14,979 nt of DNA from Paraglomus occultum (GCA_910592205.1 CAJVPJ010000889.1:1-14979), one strand, 5' to 3'; shown: positions 1-9,396, numbered from the stretch's first letter. Translations and numbers: made by a program. Notes: generated by a model from the sequence alone, not told the origin.

Positions 1-2338
1 TCGATTTCAATTGTCTTTCCGCATGCGTTCTTGATCTGCCGAACCGCGTTTAAGCACTTGAATCAACAGGATAAAGAACATCGTAAAAGGCCAGCTTATT
101 GTGGTAAATAATCCGTACTTGAAGACGACTACTATTTTCGTGGTGACAAGCTATTTAACAGAAGGAGAAATCGCCAATTCATCAATGTACTTGAGATGGT
201 TTAAAAATCGAGGTCAACCAATTTTTATTGTTTACGATGAATGACAATTTATCTGACCAATAAAAGCAATTAAATTACCACTTTCGAGAAATAAACTCGA
301 TAATCAAATTGTAAATTAGTACCAAACTCGAACTTGAACCAACATGGGATGCTCGAATGATCTTGGCTCTCTTCGTACTTACTATATACTACACCGTAAA
401 TTCACGTCTTCAAACAGGCTCTCCAATGCATGTTATGTGTAAAGCAAATACAAACGGGAGTATTCCTCCAACATTCTGCCATCGTACCACACATAACACT
501 CAAATGCTGCGAGTCTATTACTTCCCGTCTGACCCAACACAACAACCAAAAACCACTTCATTAGTAAAAAGCTGCTAGACAGGTTTTAGTTATAAAGAGC
601 GTTACATACCTTTAGTAAAGCCTCTCTATAAATCTGTCTTCTTTTATTATTATTTCCAAGTAACTGGCAAGAAAACATGCCCTGCGGACCAAGCTTCCGG
701 CTTTATACATATCCGGAACGTGCTTTCCGACCGACGGTGTACATGTCTTGACAAACCATATTTTCAAATAAATTCTGCTGAAATAGTTATATGTGAACGT
801 ATGATGATCAATTCATATGGATGGAGACAATATACGTGTAAAAATCATTATTATTTTTACATACCTGTAAATTTGACTAATCACGTCAAATTCTTCTTTA
901 TTGTTTACAGAAATCATTAAGATCCATGGTAATCACGCGTCACCATATATCTGTCCGATCGCGCGCCAAATGAATCATTTGTTCTTGTCAAACAGACTCT
1001 CGAGCCATTGTATTGGCTCTTGCTTATCTTTTTCTTTTCCGGTTCCTGACAGATAACATGCGCGTCTGTGTAGCACATGTTGCCATATCTTTTGAAGATT
1101 CCTTCGTAGGATGTTCAACTGAAATTGATTCCGAATTATATGCAGCCCTAGAAAGTATTATGAATATGCTTAAAGCCCCGATCTTATTCTTCTCTCGTAG
1201 TACGCATGTCAGTTGGTGCGAAATCTTCTCTAATGTCGTGGTATGAAGTCTTTTCCAATGATATTCATTGCGGACATGTGCGTGATACGTTGTTATAATA
1301 TGATCAGCTTGTAACGTATCGTCTCATCGGAGGAAAACTGGTAATAACGTAGGTTAGGATATTGTTGCTTATATTATAACTGAAATTGAACGTTCTCAGA
1401 ACATTCCGTAGCTACGTCCATTGGCTTTTGCATTATTCGTTTGTAAATCGACTTGACATAAAGAATGGAAATGTGTTGAATGGTTTAAATCGACCGACGT
1501 CTATCTAGTCTGCGTGTATGTGTGAGAAAGATATTATAAATAATAAACAGTTGTTATAAAGTTGTGCTGAAAGGGAAAACTCACAAGTTTTGGATTTTTT
1601 ATAATTACCCATAAGAACATTCCAGTCCACATCCGCTACTCTCTCCCAGGAGTAAGCTACCCAGTTTTTAACATTTATGACGTTTCGCAGTCGTCACGTT
1701 TGACGTTCCGCGCGCGAGCATGCTTTCAAAACGTTCTGCACTATTGTGGTGCGACGTCCCGCCAAGGTATTCGACTAATTTATGATCGTCATCTGCCCTA
1801 TTAGAATACATGGGTTAGACTTTGCGACGTTACTTTGGTTAAGCAGATAAGTAGTATACATCAATAAAAATCTCTTTCGCTCACTTACACGTCATGGAAT
1901 ATATGTGCTACAATACTTCAAGCCGTTTATTCGTAATATTCCCAATATCCATCTGAAAAAATTGATACAGACCAGCCGCGGGCTGTGCGGCTGTGTGGCG
2001 GGAGCTAGCCACTCAAGGTGTTTTACGCTTTGTCCCGAAAGCAGTTGAAGACGCTTCTCGAACTATTTGGTTCGATGTCCGTTATATATCCTGGGGGAAC
2101 TTCCTGACAGTTTTTCCGAGACTAAATTGTGCAATCGAAAAGTTTGAGTAATCAGTGGTTACAGCAACATAAACTCAGTGACGATGTTCGATAATACATG
2201 GACATCTAGTTACCTTCTAAAAATCGAATTTTTCCTTTCAAGAGTGAACACAGTCTGATCTGTAGTAATAACGCAAATATCATTATAAAGTGTATTAGTT
2301 AATTGATTTCATTGCGCAAAACCACGTTACAACTTAAA
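1..2338. other. Apparently intergenic or undetectable coding sequence
   Basis: No gene is supported here. Two places look slightly protein-like on the plus strand. At 344-578 an ATG in fair context (AACATGG) opens a 32-codon frame overlapping a 73-codon frame that starts at ATG 357. Around 950-1246 two overlapping frames occur, the second holding an acidic stretch 'SFEDSFVGCSTEIDSELYAA'. Frames of this length are expected by chance at this base composition, so neither is called. No repeats longer than a few units, no tRNA-like T-arm and no recognisable domain were seen. Confidence 0.5.
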
Positions 2339-2995
2339 TCAAATATAAACGTACAATTGACCAGGACCAATGCTGAAAGGATCACCCAACCTCTCGTCCA
2401 GTGAATCAGCAGGAATTCTGGTCTCGTAAGTATTACGAGTTGGGACGTCTTCGCAACTAAGGTCATCAGGCAGTCGTCCGGAACTACAAATATTCAGTTT
2501 CAGGCATGCCACGAGCGCATGGAAGGACACAAATTTTGCTTTGAAAAAGGACTTGTTGACCCGACTCGTCCCAGATTCTATCGCCACCAAGTTTGACCGA
2601 ACAGCAACAGCCTTTGCAAGTGGACCCGATTGCCTCAATTGTAGCCGAAATTTCATTCGAGAATCCTGCCGAGCTAACCGCTGTTTTTGAGCCGACTTTT
2701 GCTCATCTGTCAGGCGGACCCCGGTATCGTAGTCATCATCGAAATGAAAAGGTGATTTTGGGAGATGCCGCCGAGGGTTGAGGATTGAAGAGATGCCGAT
2801 GATTGATTGAGGTGGAAAAAGACGGGCTGACGATTGGAAAGAACCGGTGGTCGCGAAGAGGGTTTTTTCTGTTCCACAAATCTTGACGGTTTTCGTTAAA
2901 ACGTAATTTCCAGTAGACGAATGTTTGACGGCTGTTATTAAGAGAAAGGAATCTCTTTTCACGTTCTTGATCAAATTTTTGAAAGTTAGTGCTGC
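2339..2995 (-). CDS. Hypothetical ORF, 218 codons, no ATG start
   Basis: This is an unusually long open frame for this AT-rich window, but I do not recognise the product. The frame is open from just after a TAG (2996-2998) to the TAA at 2339-2341. The first possible initiator is a TTG at 2974, and the first ATG is far inside (near 'QDSRMKF'), so the frame is either an exon whose start lies upstream across an intron or not a gene. The translation is Arg/Ser-rich with an acidic patch 'FHFDDDYDTG' and a basic, Gln-rich stretch 'QKSAQKQRLARQDSRMKF'. No signal peptide or membrane segment is evident. The plus strand of the same patch also reads plausibly for about 60 codons (2593-2781, from a TTG), so strand is uncertain. 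The patch is visibly GC-richer than its flanks, which lengthens chance ORFs. Confidence 0.3.
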   Translation of the reverse strand, partial: AALTFKNLIKNVKRDSFLLITAVKHSSTGNYVLTKTVKICGTEKTLFATTGSFQSSARLFPPQSIIGISSILNPRRHLPKSPFHFDDDYDTGVRLTDEQKSAQKQRLARQDSRMKFRLQLRQSGPLAKAVAVRSNLVAIESGTSRVNKSFFKAKFVSFHALVACLKLNICSSGRLPDDLSCEDVPTRNTYETRIPADSLDERLGDPFSIGPGQLYVYI

Positions 2996-3965
2996 CTAGG
3001 TGGAACGAAAATAATCAACAAACGCTCGCGTCAGGACATTGCACGAGCGACATATAGGAGGTGTTAGAACGAGGGCGGAGCGGACCTAGATGTTTTTAAA
3101 ATGCCATATTATGTCACAATTTAAGTATTATACTGGATATGATGACTGCAGATTAATATATTACCACAATCATTTCCAGCATTCTAAGCTTCCCCATGGC
3201 TTCCGTTTGATGTCACGTCTCTTGTCTCCAGTCATCAAATTATCTGAAAAAAGGACAAAGAATTAATGTTAAATGACTTGGGCTAATTTAATCAATGAGC
3301 AAATATGGACAGAGTATTATATACATAAGCCAGAAGGAGCCTCTTCTTCCCATATTAAATCCCTTTCGACAGTTTTCGTGTTGGAAATGGAGGAAAAACG
3401 TTTGCATATATAAGTCCCTCTATTACCTTAACAACCAATAATTTTATCAATTTCCCTCGTCTAAATTGCATGCGACAAATAAATGCTAGTGCTGGTATTA
3501 TGAAATCGCACATTATAAGCATATTTACCCTACGCTTTGTCAACGTTTTCTTCATCAATCCCATTCACTGCAAAATTTTAGGCATAAAAAAGGAACTTCG
3601 TTTAGATTAAAGTCCATTATTATTATTGACACAAGTCAAATTTCAAACCGACCTGCTTTCGACTAATGGAAATGATTTCAACGGGAAAGTCTTCTTCCAA
3701 CACCTGTTAACGCGAAGAGTAATAAGCAACAAGTCACAGATATTTGCGCGTTTCTTTCTCGTTTCTATCAAATGCCTTACTGCAAATTCAGCCCAAATCT
3801 TTCGATTGTTTCATTCCTTCCCACACGGTGCCGTAAAGCCGGGTCTGTCTCGTCTGTTCAATAGGTGATTAAATAACGTTTGTAAAGTCTATTATTATTA
3901 CTATCTGATACAGAAATCTCACTTAAGTGAAAATCTCGGTGTAACAATAAAACATTACACAATCA
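2996..3965. other. Intergenic, nothing recognised
   Basis: I see no supportable gene. Two short frames (3355-3564 minus and 3626-3868 plus, the latter from a TTG) have unremarkable translations and the length expected by chance. Short (ATT)n tracts lie at about 3615-3628 and 3889-3901. Confidence 0.5.
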
Positions 3966-4175
3966 ATGGGATTTAAGATCACCAATGAAAAGTTTCAGCA
4001 TCAGCACATCAGCATCAGCGATGATTTATCTCATCTCCTTGGCGAACTTGACACAAGCAGCAGCGAAGGCATACCGAACTCAGCTTGAGGATGCCATAAT
4101 AATAATAATAAAAAGCTTTAAAAGCGGGAACATGAAAGAAATAAAAAAACTTGAAATTGTATTAAGAACTTTAAG

Positions 4176-4409
4176 GTGAGTATTAGTATTGCGTCAACTA
4201 TTATTTTATTGTAAACAATGATGCCGAGCGTGATAGTTGGCTGACATGGGCCCATGTCAGTACTTTAATCCGAACGTGCGTCATGCATGTCCTAGGCTGC
4301 GGAATAAAGGATACAAGCTCTGTAGACATCGAAGGATACACATTCAAAACTCTTTATTACTACTATAACATTTCCTAATGACCAAAATAAATTTACTTTC
4401 ATTATTCAG
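4176..4409 (+). other. Candidate intron (GTGAGT...TTATTCAG)
   Basis: The donor AAG|GTGAGT at 4176 and the acceptor TTTACTTTCATTATTCAG ending at 4409 bound 234 nt. Both are close to the general eukaryotic consensus. The perfect palindrome at 4241-4260 lies inside. The splice sites are seen directly; that they are used is inference. Confidence 0.3.
4241..4260. repeat. Perfect 20-bp palindrome
   Basis: CTGACATGGGCCCATGTCAG is identical to its own reverse complement, with no spacer. It lies inside the candidate first intron of the 3966-4978 region. It could be a dimeric protein-binding site, a transposon footprint, or a cruciform-prone remnant; nothing in the sequence decides. Confidence 0.85.
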
Positions 4410-4646
4410 GCGGCAATTTTATACAAGATTCTGCTCGGCATTGGTGGTATACTTATAACGGTAGCCACGTATCTCAGTGGAAAGGAGATGGGAATGAGTG
4501 AGTTTTTATCAAGTATATCAGTTGCATTTTGTGTTATCATACAATCGATTGAAGTATAATTTTTATAGGGGCATGAGAATGGGGAGGCGATAAATGACAG
4601 ACTTATAGTGGGAAAGCATAAGCATATCAGGAACTATTTCCAATGC

Positions 4647-4708
4647 GTAAGTAAAAATGGTTCGATGACGGTTATGATAACAAATAATAATAATATTATT
4701 ATTTCTAG
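4647..4708 (+). other. Candidate short intron (62 nt)
   Basis: The stretch is bounded by TGC|GTAAGT and a T-rich TTATTATTTCTAG acceptor. It contains an (AAT)4(ATT)3 inverted microsatellite at 4683-4703. Its length is not a multiple of three, and removing it moves the reading frame into one that stops after ten codons ('NEEESNQLRR'). The frame is open if the stretch is retained, so splicing here is doubtful. Confidence 0.25.
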
Positions 4709-4980
4709 AACGAAGAAGAGTCTAATCAACTGCGACGATAACAATTCAGAGCAGTTGAGTTGTATCTGGAACTGCAGATTTGTCTGTAACAGATCCAATG
4801 GCGTCTGGTGTCCTGGACTTAACAACATCAGCAATGCCAATATAGACGGGTTAGATATTAATGAAGATTTGTTGAGAATGTAAGTTTCAAGTTATTGCTA
4901 TTATTATCGTATCTGTATCAGCATTTGCTTTAATAAAATGATATAAATATTAATATTAATTAACTATTGATATTAATATA

Positions 4981-5902
4981 GGTCTGGATGTGCAAGCCAC
5001 AGTTGGAAGAAGCATAGTAATTACTATTACTATTACTTTTTTTAATTGCTTGGTGGCATACTACGACTGCGAGCAAACACAAACTCTTAATTACGACTTG
5101 GCGACGCGAAAAAAAACCCCCCTGGCCAAAAAAAAAGCCTGGCGACGACACTTTCACTTCTAATTCCATCGACACAATGAGCGAACTGAATGATATTACC
5201 GTCAATTATCTTACCCGGAGGCGAACAACCCACCAATTCAAATGCCTGTCAATTTACAATGGCGAACAAGGAAGGCGAAAAGCAAAAGCGAAGTTTCTTA
5301 TTAAATATAGATAAATCAAATTTAACACTGTATATGTATTAGTATGGGTTGATGCTGAATTAAATATTATTAAGTTCGCTAATGTAGACCCCACGCTTTC
5401 TCCAATTGATTCAACTAGATCTTTTGCATTGATTAGAGAAGCAGCGCATGGGCACATGCTTTTCAGATCAGGGGTATCATTTAATAAAGAGTGTTGATTG
5501 TAATATATTTTATTCATTTGGTCGGGTGCATGAAACTGACTTTTTCGGTTGCATCATCCTCGTATTCCTCTACTTCATGTGATGGTCGAGTATCAAATTT
5601 GCGTATAGGAACAGGTACTATATAAGCATGATGTGTATTTTTACGATGGTTCTTCGTAATCGCTTTCTGCCTTCCTGCTGATACCGAAAGACCTCTACTC
5701 GTCCTAGTCCTGATCGTCCATATCGATGCGCGCGTTTGATTGATCCACTACCGTTTTCAAACGTCAACCAAATTCGTCGTTATGATGTCCTCGGGACTAC
5801 TATGTAAAAATCTCTGCGGTTATTGCCTCTCGCGCGCACATGCCATCAAAAGTAATATTTCATGAATTGGATATAATAATCACTCAATTATGTAGAGCTT
5901 TT
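4981..5902. other. Intergenic with low-complexity and homopolymer tracts
   Basis: No gene is supported. A hexamer tract (ATTACT)3 lies at 5020-5037. At 5109-5136 there is an unusual cluster of homopolymers: A8, C6, five mixed bases, then A9, flanked by two copies of TGGCGACG. Minus-strand frames at 4960-5205 and 5254-5517 are of chance length with no recognisable domain. Confidence 0.5.
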
Positions 5903-6280
5903 CTATTTGGGTGGATGTTCAAATAATGTAAGCTGAAGGGCATAATAATAAGATAAGCACTCAAATTTAATAAAACCACCTGAATCATGCGTATGACGCT
6001 GAACATTCACGAGAATAGTCACTTTCTCCACTCTATCATAAGTGTTAATATTCATACGCCATTGAAAAATCGTTGAGCGGAAACGATCTTCGCCGTCGAA
6101 GCCAAGAGAAGATGCAAGTTCTTTGTTAATAAAGAAAGAACCAGTTTCGTGCTGGTTCTTGTAGGTAGTTTCAATGTGAGCTCTGGTGATTCTCATTTTG
6201 GAAATAGTGAACCGAGTTTCAAGCGTTTTCGCAATAGTTGGGAATTTTCGAGAACAAACTTCTTGGCCCTTCTGAAAACA
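5903..6280 (-). pseudogene. Third VWA-tail-like module, C-terminal end
   Basis: The frame is open from 6280 to the stop at 5903 and has an ATG at 6196. It contains 'AKTLETRFTISKMRITR', then the module core 'ETGSFFINKELASSLGFDGE' and 'VEKVTILVNVQRHTHDSGG', ending 'ALQLTLFEHPPK'. It aligns by eye with the modules at about 7340 and 6520. The upstream frame ends at 6193, so entry into this frame also needs a one-base shift near 6230. This is the distal end of the broken gene. Confidence 0.35.
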
Positions 6281-6566
6281 TCAGCTTCTATTTGAGCGTT
6301 CCCCAGTTTAACATTCAACCAGGCGGACAACTTTTCATAATGTTTTATCCCAGGTGTTCCTGTAATCAACAGCCACCAGTTTTCAAATATATTGCGGTAA
6401 TAGCAGAAACTTTGACTTTCTGGTTGACTTTGCTTGCAAAAGAGTCGCCAAAATGTTCTTTCAATGTCTTAAATCCGTAAAAAGTGGCGATTCTATCGGT
6501 GAGAAAAAGCGAGCCTGTTTCGGACTGAAAAGTGAGTAACTTGGTAACGGGTTCTGATGGAAACAA
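6193..6566 (-). pseudogene. Second VWA-tail-like module split over two frames
   Basis: The first frame (from acceptor 6553 to the stop at 6366) gives 'EPVTKLLTFQSETGSLF' and 'LTDRIATFYGFKTLKEHF', ending in 'KVKVSAITAIYLKTGG'. A second, overlapping frame (6468-6193, 91 residues, no ATG) takes over with 'GIKHYEKLSAWLNVKLG' and 'IEADVFRRAKKFVLEN'. In VIT/VWA-type tails the same order occurs: a 'GSW.L...LA..LG' motif, a helix like 'WATILAV.WL', then a helix like 'WELL..KA..W'. The switch of frame near 6380-6400 therefore probably marks a one-base insertion or deletion. Confidence 0.4.
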
Positions 6567-6640
6567 GAAAGAAAAATAATTAATTCAACGGATAACAGTC
6601 TATAATACAAGCACTACAGAAAATAGTAATGTCCATTTAC
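6554..6640 (-). other. Candidate 87-nt intron in the C2/VWA-tail gene
   Basis: Reading the minus strand, ACCCG|GTAAAT opens at 6640 and TTTCTTTCTTGTTTCCATCAG closes at 6554, a strongly pyrimidine-rich acceptor. It separates 'RILATALVIATR' from 'EPVTKLLTFQSETGSLF', which read as one continuous module when compared with the other copies. The phases differ by one base, as at other breaks in this gene. Confidence 0.35.
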
Positions 6641-6790
6641 CGGGTTGCGATCACAAGAGCAGTGGCCAATATACGATTATCCTCATCATGCTTAAAAATT
6701 TGGTTATCATAAATCTGACTGTCAGCAACTTGACCATGCCAATTTTTAAAAGTTCGTCAACAATTCCTGATGATTTCCAAAATCGGAAAT

Positions 6791-7336
6791 TCAAGCTAAT
6801 CTATCATCAAGCTCATGCGAATTATCAGGACGCTTCCACAAAATGATTGCGTACAGGTGGTGGATCTCTATGTTCTGCTCGCTGAAAGTAAGGTTCTTGT
6901 CAAATGTCAGACAAGCCATTGGGATGAACTGAGCTTCTAAGTGAATTTCGCTCTCGTGATCACTACCATTAAGACTCATAATTTTCTCCCATTTATCAAA
7001 GTCCTTTATCTTTCCAATCCGATTCTCTGTAAACAGCTCGCTGACACGCAGTTCGTAGGAACCAACCACGGAAAATAATCTTGTCACTCGATCCAGACAC
7101 GGGAACATAATGTACGTTTTCGTTTTTTCAGTTGCCGTTATTATTTTGGCAATTTCATTCTCAGAGGCATCGACAATGGTAACAGAAAGATTTGATTGAA
7201 CCCAATTCCTGCCATTTGAAAATTTACTGACACAATTAGGCGTGACATAGACATTATCATCGAATTTGGAGCATGCGCAGTTCTTCTCGTTTCTACTTCC
7301 ACTGACCCGTATCCAAGAAAAGTAGCAAGATGAGCA
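6791..7336 (-). CDS. C2-domain protein fragment (181-codon open frame)
   Basis: This is the longest uninterrupted piece of the broken minus-strand gene, open from 7336 to the TGA at 6791-6793 with an ATG only at 7096 ('YIMFPC'), so it must be entered from upstream sequence. The translation fits a C2 domain, a calcium/phospholipid-binding beta-sandwich used for membrane targeting: a first strand 'NLSVTIVDASE' about residue 45, a middle 'GSYELRVSELFTENRIGKIK' (the 'L.V.V.D....D..IG' part of the fold), then 'DFDKWEKIMSLNG' and the closing strand 'SEIHLEAQFIP', typical of C2 C-termini. The usual Asp residues of the calcium loops are mostly absent: the 'DPYV' motif is replaced by 'TKTYIMF' and the loop-3 'D.D' is missing, so calcium binding is unlikely. 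A short tail 'ILWKRPDNSHELDDRL' follows. It could be one exon of a larger gene with the flanking modules. Confidence 0.5.
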   Translation of the reverse strand, partial: CSSCYFSWIRVSGSRNEKNCACSKFDDNVYVTPNCVSKFSNGRNWVQSNLSVTIVDASENEIAKIITATEKTKTYIMFPCLDRVTRLFSVVGSYELRVSELFTENRIGKIKDFDKWEKIMSLNGSDHESEIHLEAQFIPMACLTFDKNLTFSEQNIEIHHLYAIILWKRPDNSHELDDRLA

Positions 7337-7554
7337 TCAAGTTCATACAACCCTGATTCAGTTTGATTTTCACCACATCTTCATTCGTCACTATCAACTT
7401 CAGTGTGATAGTCAGAATCCTCTGCTTCTACCCAGCCTCCTGGCCCGAGCATTCCCGGTGGCGACAGCTTATCGTCAGGTAAAGTAGGTACATCGGCTTT
7501 GCTGATTGGTGGCAACTGCTTGCTATAGTTTGGAGTACGAACCGGTGCCCGTTA

Positions 7555-9396
7555 GTTGGAATACTGAATTTGGCTCTATATCTACATAATCCTCAGTAAT
7601 GGCCGCACAAGTGTGAACGTCCCGTATTTGCATCCCATCAGTTGTGTAAAACAAATTGGTCCCCCCTAATCCATATTATGTTTGTCTCGCCCACAGATTT
7701 GGTGTCCTTTGCAGGAAAGTACGGTACCACCTTCACATGGAAAGATTGTAAGTGCTCCTTCTGAGGTCCATGCTGCTAGCTTTTTTTGCTATGAGAAAGG
7801 GCAAACACGGCCGGTTCTTTGTAACATTTAGGAAAGAAAACATCCTCCGGGCATCAAATGTAAGTTATCAGTTCACATTTAGATATCAAACAGAGCGATG
7901 CTACTTTCCACTAAGAAATAAATTGATCGTTAATACAGCGTATTTTCCAATTAGGATTAGGTAAATGCGTTTGTAAGAGATTAATCTAATACAGTTATAC
8001 TCACATTTTCCACACATATAAAATGGTCTCCGAGTAGCGAGTTTTCACCTGATTCCATGGGTGATATATGCTTTGTAGGCAATTCGTAAATTTATCGCAA
8101 ATGTCCGAAAGATCCCTTTTCCCCAATGTCCAATTCCGTGTTGAGAAGGTATAAAGCAATTTCTTTCTCGTACACCGCACACAATGGGCTTTGTACTGTC
8201 AGAGGAAAACTTGATCGCTCCTTTTAGATTCATCAGAGTAGGCTCAATTATATGAGAATCTTATGGCTCGGTAGGAATAGTCATTCAATTACGTCCTGTG
8301 TAGTAAAATAACACGTCAGTAAGATGAGGTAGCGGTAATTGACAGAGTAAATGTACATCAGATATTCCTTTACATTAATAATTGCTTGGTAATTGGCGAT
8401 TGTTGTTAATCACGCCTGCGAAAGAATAAAAGTTTAATATGGCATCATCACACAAGGTCATCTGCACTAAATACCTGAATTGTCGATAATCGAAATGCAC
8501 CTGGAAAGTTGTCATTTGCAGTTAACAAATGCGTAAATACGCAATAGACTGTCAAATAATAGCCGCCCCTATCATGTCATGGAACCCATAGTTTGTAATC
8601 CCTCTATACACGTTGCTATATGTATCCTTATAATTCACATTCTTCATTGAATTCGGCTCCTTCAAGTTCGCAATAACTTCGCTGTATTCTACCAACAGAC
8701 GTGAATGGGACGCCAACCACAGTACCTGCGCAATACTTCACGTATTGCAACTATTTGCCTCCGTGTCAGCATGCATTTTTCATACCCTTATATCTCATTC
8801 CCACCCATCCATCTCCGCATGCTATCATCGGATCTCCTGACAAAATCCAATAATATACTAGGCGGGAAACGTTGTGGTAAGATAGTCCCTATTATCATTA
8901 TTACTATTCGAGAAAGTGCGCGTTAAATGTCAGGAATATGGAGATGGAAATGTATTATTTTTAATCGCAGTCCTAACATAGCTACAGTATAATGCCTAAA
9001 TACTTACTTTATAAATGAAACAGAAGGGACTGATTTTGTTTCGTTGCTTGGCATATTATTCTCAAATATCTAATTCTCCTTCGGAGTCTGCTTAGAATTT
9101 AGGATACCATTTGTTAGTAAAAGAGTATAAGTGGGTTTCAAGGCATTAAAAGGAAACCCAAAAGACCCCAAAATTTCGTTTTAATCCGTTCCACCACAAT
9201 TATTATCACCGTTGCGCAATTCAGCCCGATTCGCAATAAGCACATTGTCTAATATCACAACCAATAAGCGACATCTAATCAACATTGTTTATGTGATAAT
9301 AGCGAAATAAACTGTGCTTATTTCGAACTGGGCCGGCCCGATTGAATTTGGGCCAGAACATAACTATCAGTTCTCACTGTTTTCATCTTCGAAATC
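7555..9396. other. No defensible gene; possible N-terminal remains on the minus strand
   Basis: Several short minus-strand frames adjoin the C2/VWA-tail gene and could be its decayed N-terminal part, for example 7677-7528 with 'MQIRDVHTCAAITEDYVDIE' and about 8208-8095 with 'VYEKEIALYLLNTELDIGEK'. A 62-codon frame with a true ATG runs 8233-8045. At 7660-7900 all minus frames are interrupted, and breaks fall beside an A7 run (seen on the minus strand) and a G6 run, so none can be preferred. On the plus strand, 8672-8851 has a Pro-rich frame ('HAFFIPLYLIPTHPSPHAII'). An inverted repeat at 9224-9333 is listed separately. Confidence 0.4.
9224..9333. repeat. Imperfect inverted repeat, 23-bp arms, 64-nt spacer
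   Basis: Arm 9224-9246 (core TTCG.AATAAGCACA) matches the reverse complement of 9311-9333 at 19 of 23 positions by direct comparison. A perfect 10-bp palindrome GGGCCGGCCC (9330-9339) overlaps the right arm, and GGGCC recurs at about 9350. The layout could be a small foldback/MITE-type element or a structured RNA. No target-site duplication was found by eye. Confidence 0.6.

Larger units (their letters stand above)
3966..4978 (+). pseudogene. Possible multi-exon gene remnant with good splice signals but inconsistent frames
   Basis: Product not recognised. An ATG at 3966 opens a 40-codon frame containing 'DDLSHLLGELDTSSSEGIP'; it hits a stop, while the +1 frame continues with 'KSFKSGNMKEIKKLEIVLRT' to a consensus donor AAG|GTGAGT (intron from 4176). 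A T-rich acceptor TTTCATTATTCAG ends at 4409. The next stretch, 4410-4497, could encode a hydrophobic segment ('ILLGIGGILITVATYL', membrane-like), followed by GA|GTGAGT at 4498, an acceptor ending at 4568, an exon-like block 4569-4646, a donor GTAAGT at 4647, and an acceptor TTATTTCTAG ending at 4708. A GTAAGT near 4880 and an AG ending at 4980 could form a last intron. Phases across these junctions do not agree in any single frame, so this is a decayed gene, a spliced non-coding RNA, or chance. I favour a remnant, with low confidence. Confidence 0.22.
5903..7551 (-). pseudogene. Broken modular gene: VIT/VWA-type C-terminal modules plus a C2 domain
   Basis: The minus strand carries, in order: an acidic, Pro/Gly-rich linker (7551-7381, 'PGMLGPGGWVEAEDSDY'); a first module 'SGLYELDAHLATFLGYGSVE' (about 7352-7290); a C2-like domain (about 7200-6890); a candidate exon ending 'RILATALVIATR' (6756-6641); a second module 'ETGSLFLTDRIATFYGFKTL'; a helical stretch 'GIKHYEKLSAWLNVKLG'; and a third module 'ETGSFFINKELASSLGFDGE' (about 6150-6080). 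The repeated 'LQ..xGS..L...LA..LGF' pattern followed by 'AITAIYLK...YEKL.AWL' resembles the C-terminal tail of VIT/VWA proteins (VWA5A- and PARP4-like), where it follows the VWA domain. That family match is from memory of the motif, not an alignment. No VIT or VWA domain was found upstream, so the N-terminus is missing or unrecognisable. The reading frame changes at least five times, with overlaps between successive open frames at 6366-6468 and 6193-6280. The gene is therefore a decayed copy, or the sequence has indel errors. Stop at 5903-5905. Confidence 0.45.

Noticed and set aside
954-1246. Plus-strand frame with a hydrophobic start and acidic middle
   Set aside because: It is entered from a TTG, is about 77 codons long, and several such frames are expected by chance. 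No domain or splice support was found.
2050-2100. GGTTCGAT word suggesting a tRNA T-arm
   Set aside because: No paired T-stem, anticodon arm or acceptor stem can be drawn around it. Other TTCGA words (4667, 10490, 11408) fail in the same way.
7519-7860. Cysteine-containing minus-strand frames suggestive of a captured viral glycoprotein
   Set aside because: No family motif, signal peptide or membrane anchor could be shown, and a competing frame reads equally well. There is no sequence-based reason to call it viral.
7861-7883. A 23-nt GTAAGT...TTTAG block that looks like a minimal intron
   Set aside because: It is far shorter than the other candidate introns (62-234 nt), lies on the strand without a supported gene, and joins no open frames.
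7752-7964. Plus-strand 70-codon frame opposite the C2/VWA-tail region
   Set aside because: Basic, low-information translation lying beside better-supported minus-strand coding sequence. It starts at a non-ATG codon and is of chance length.
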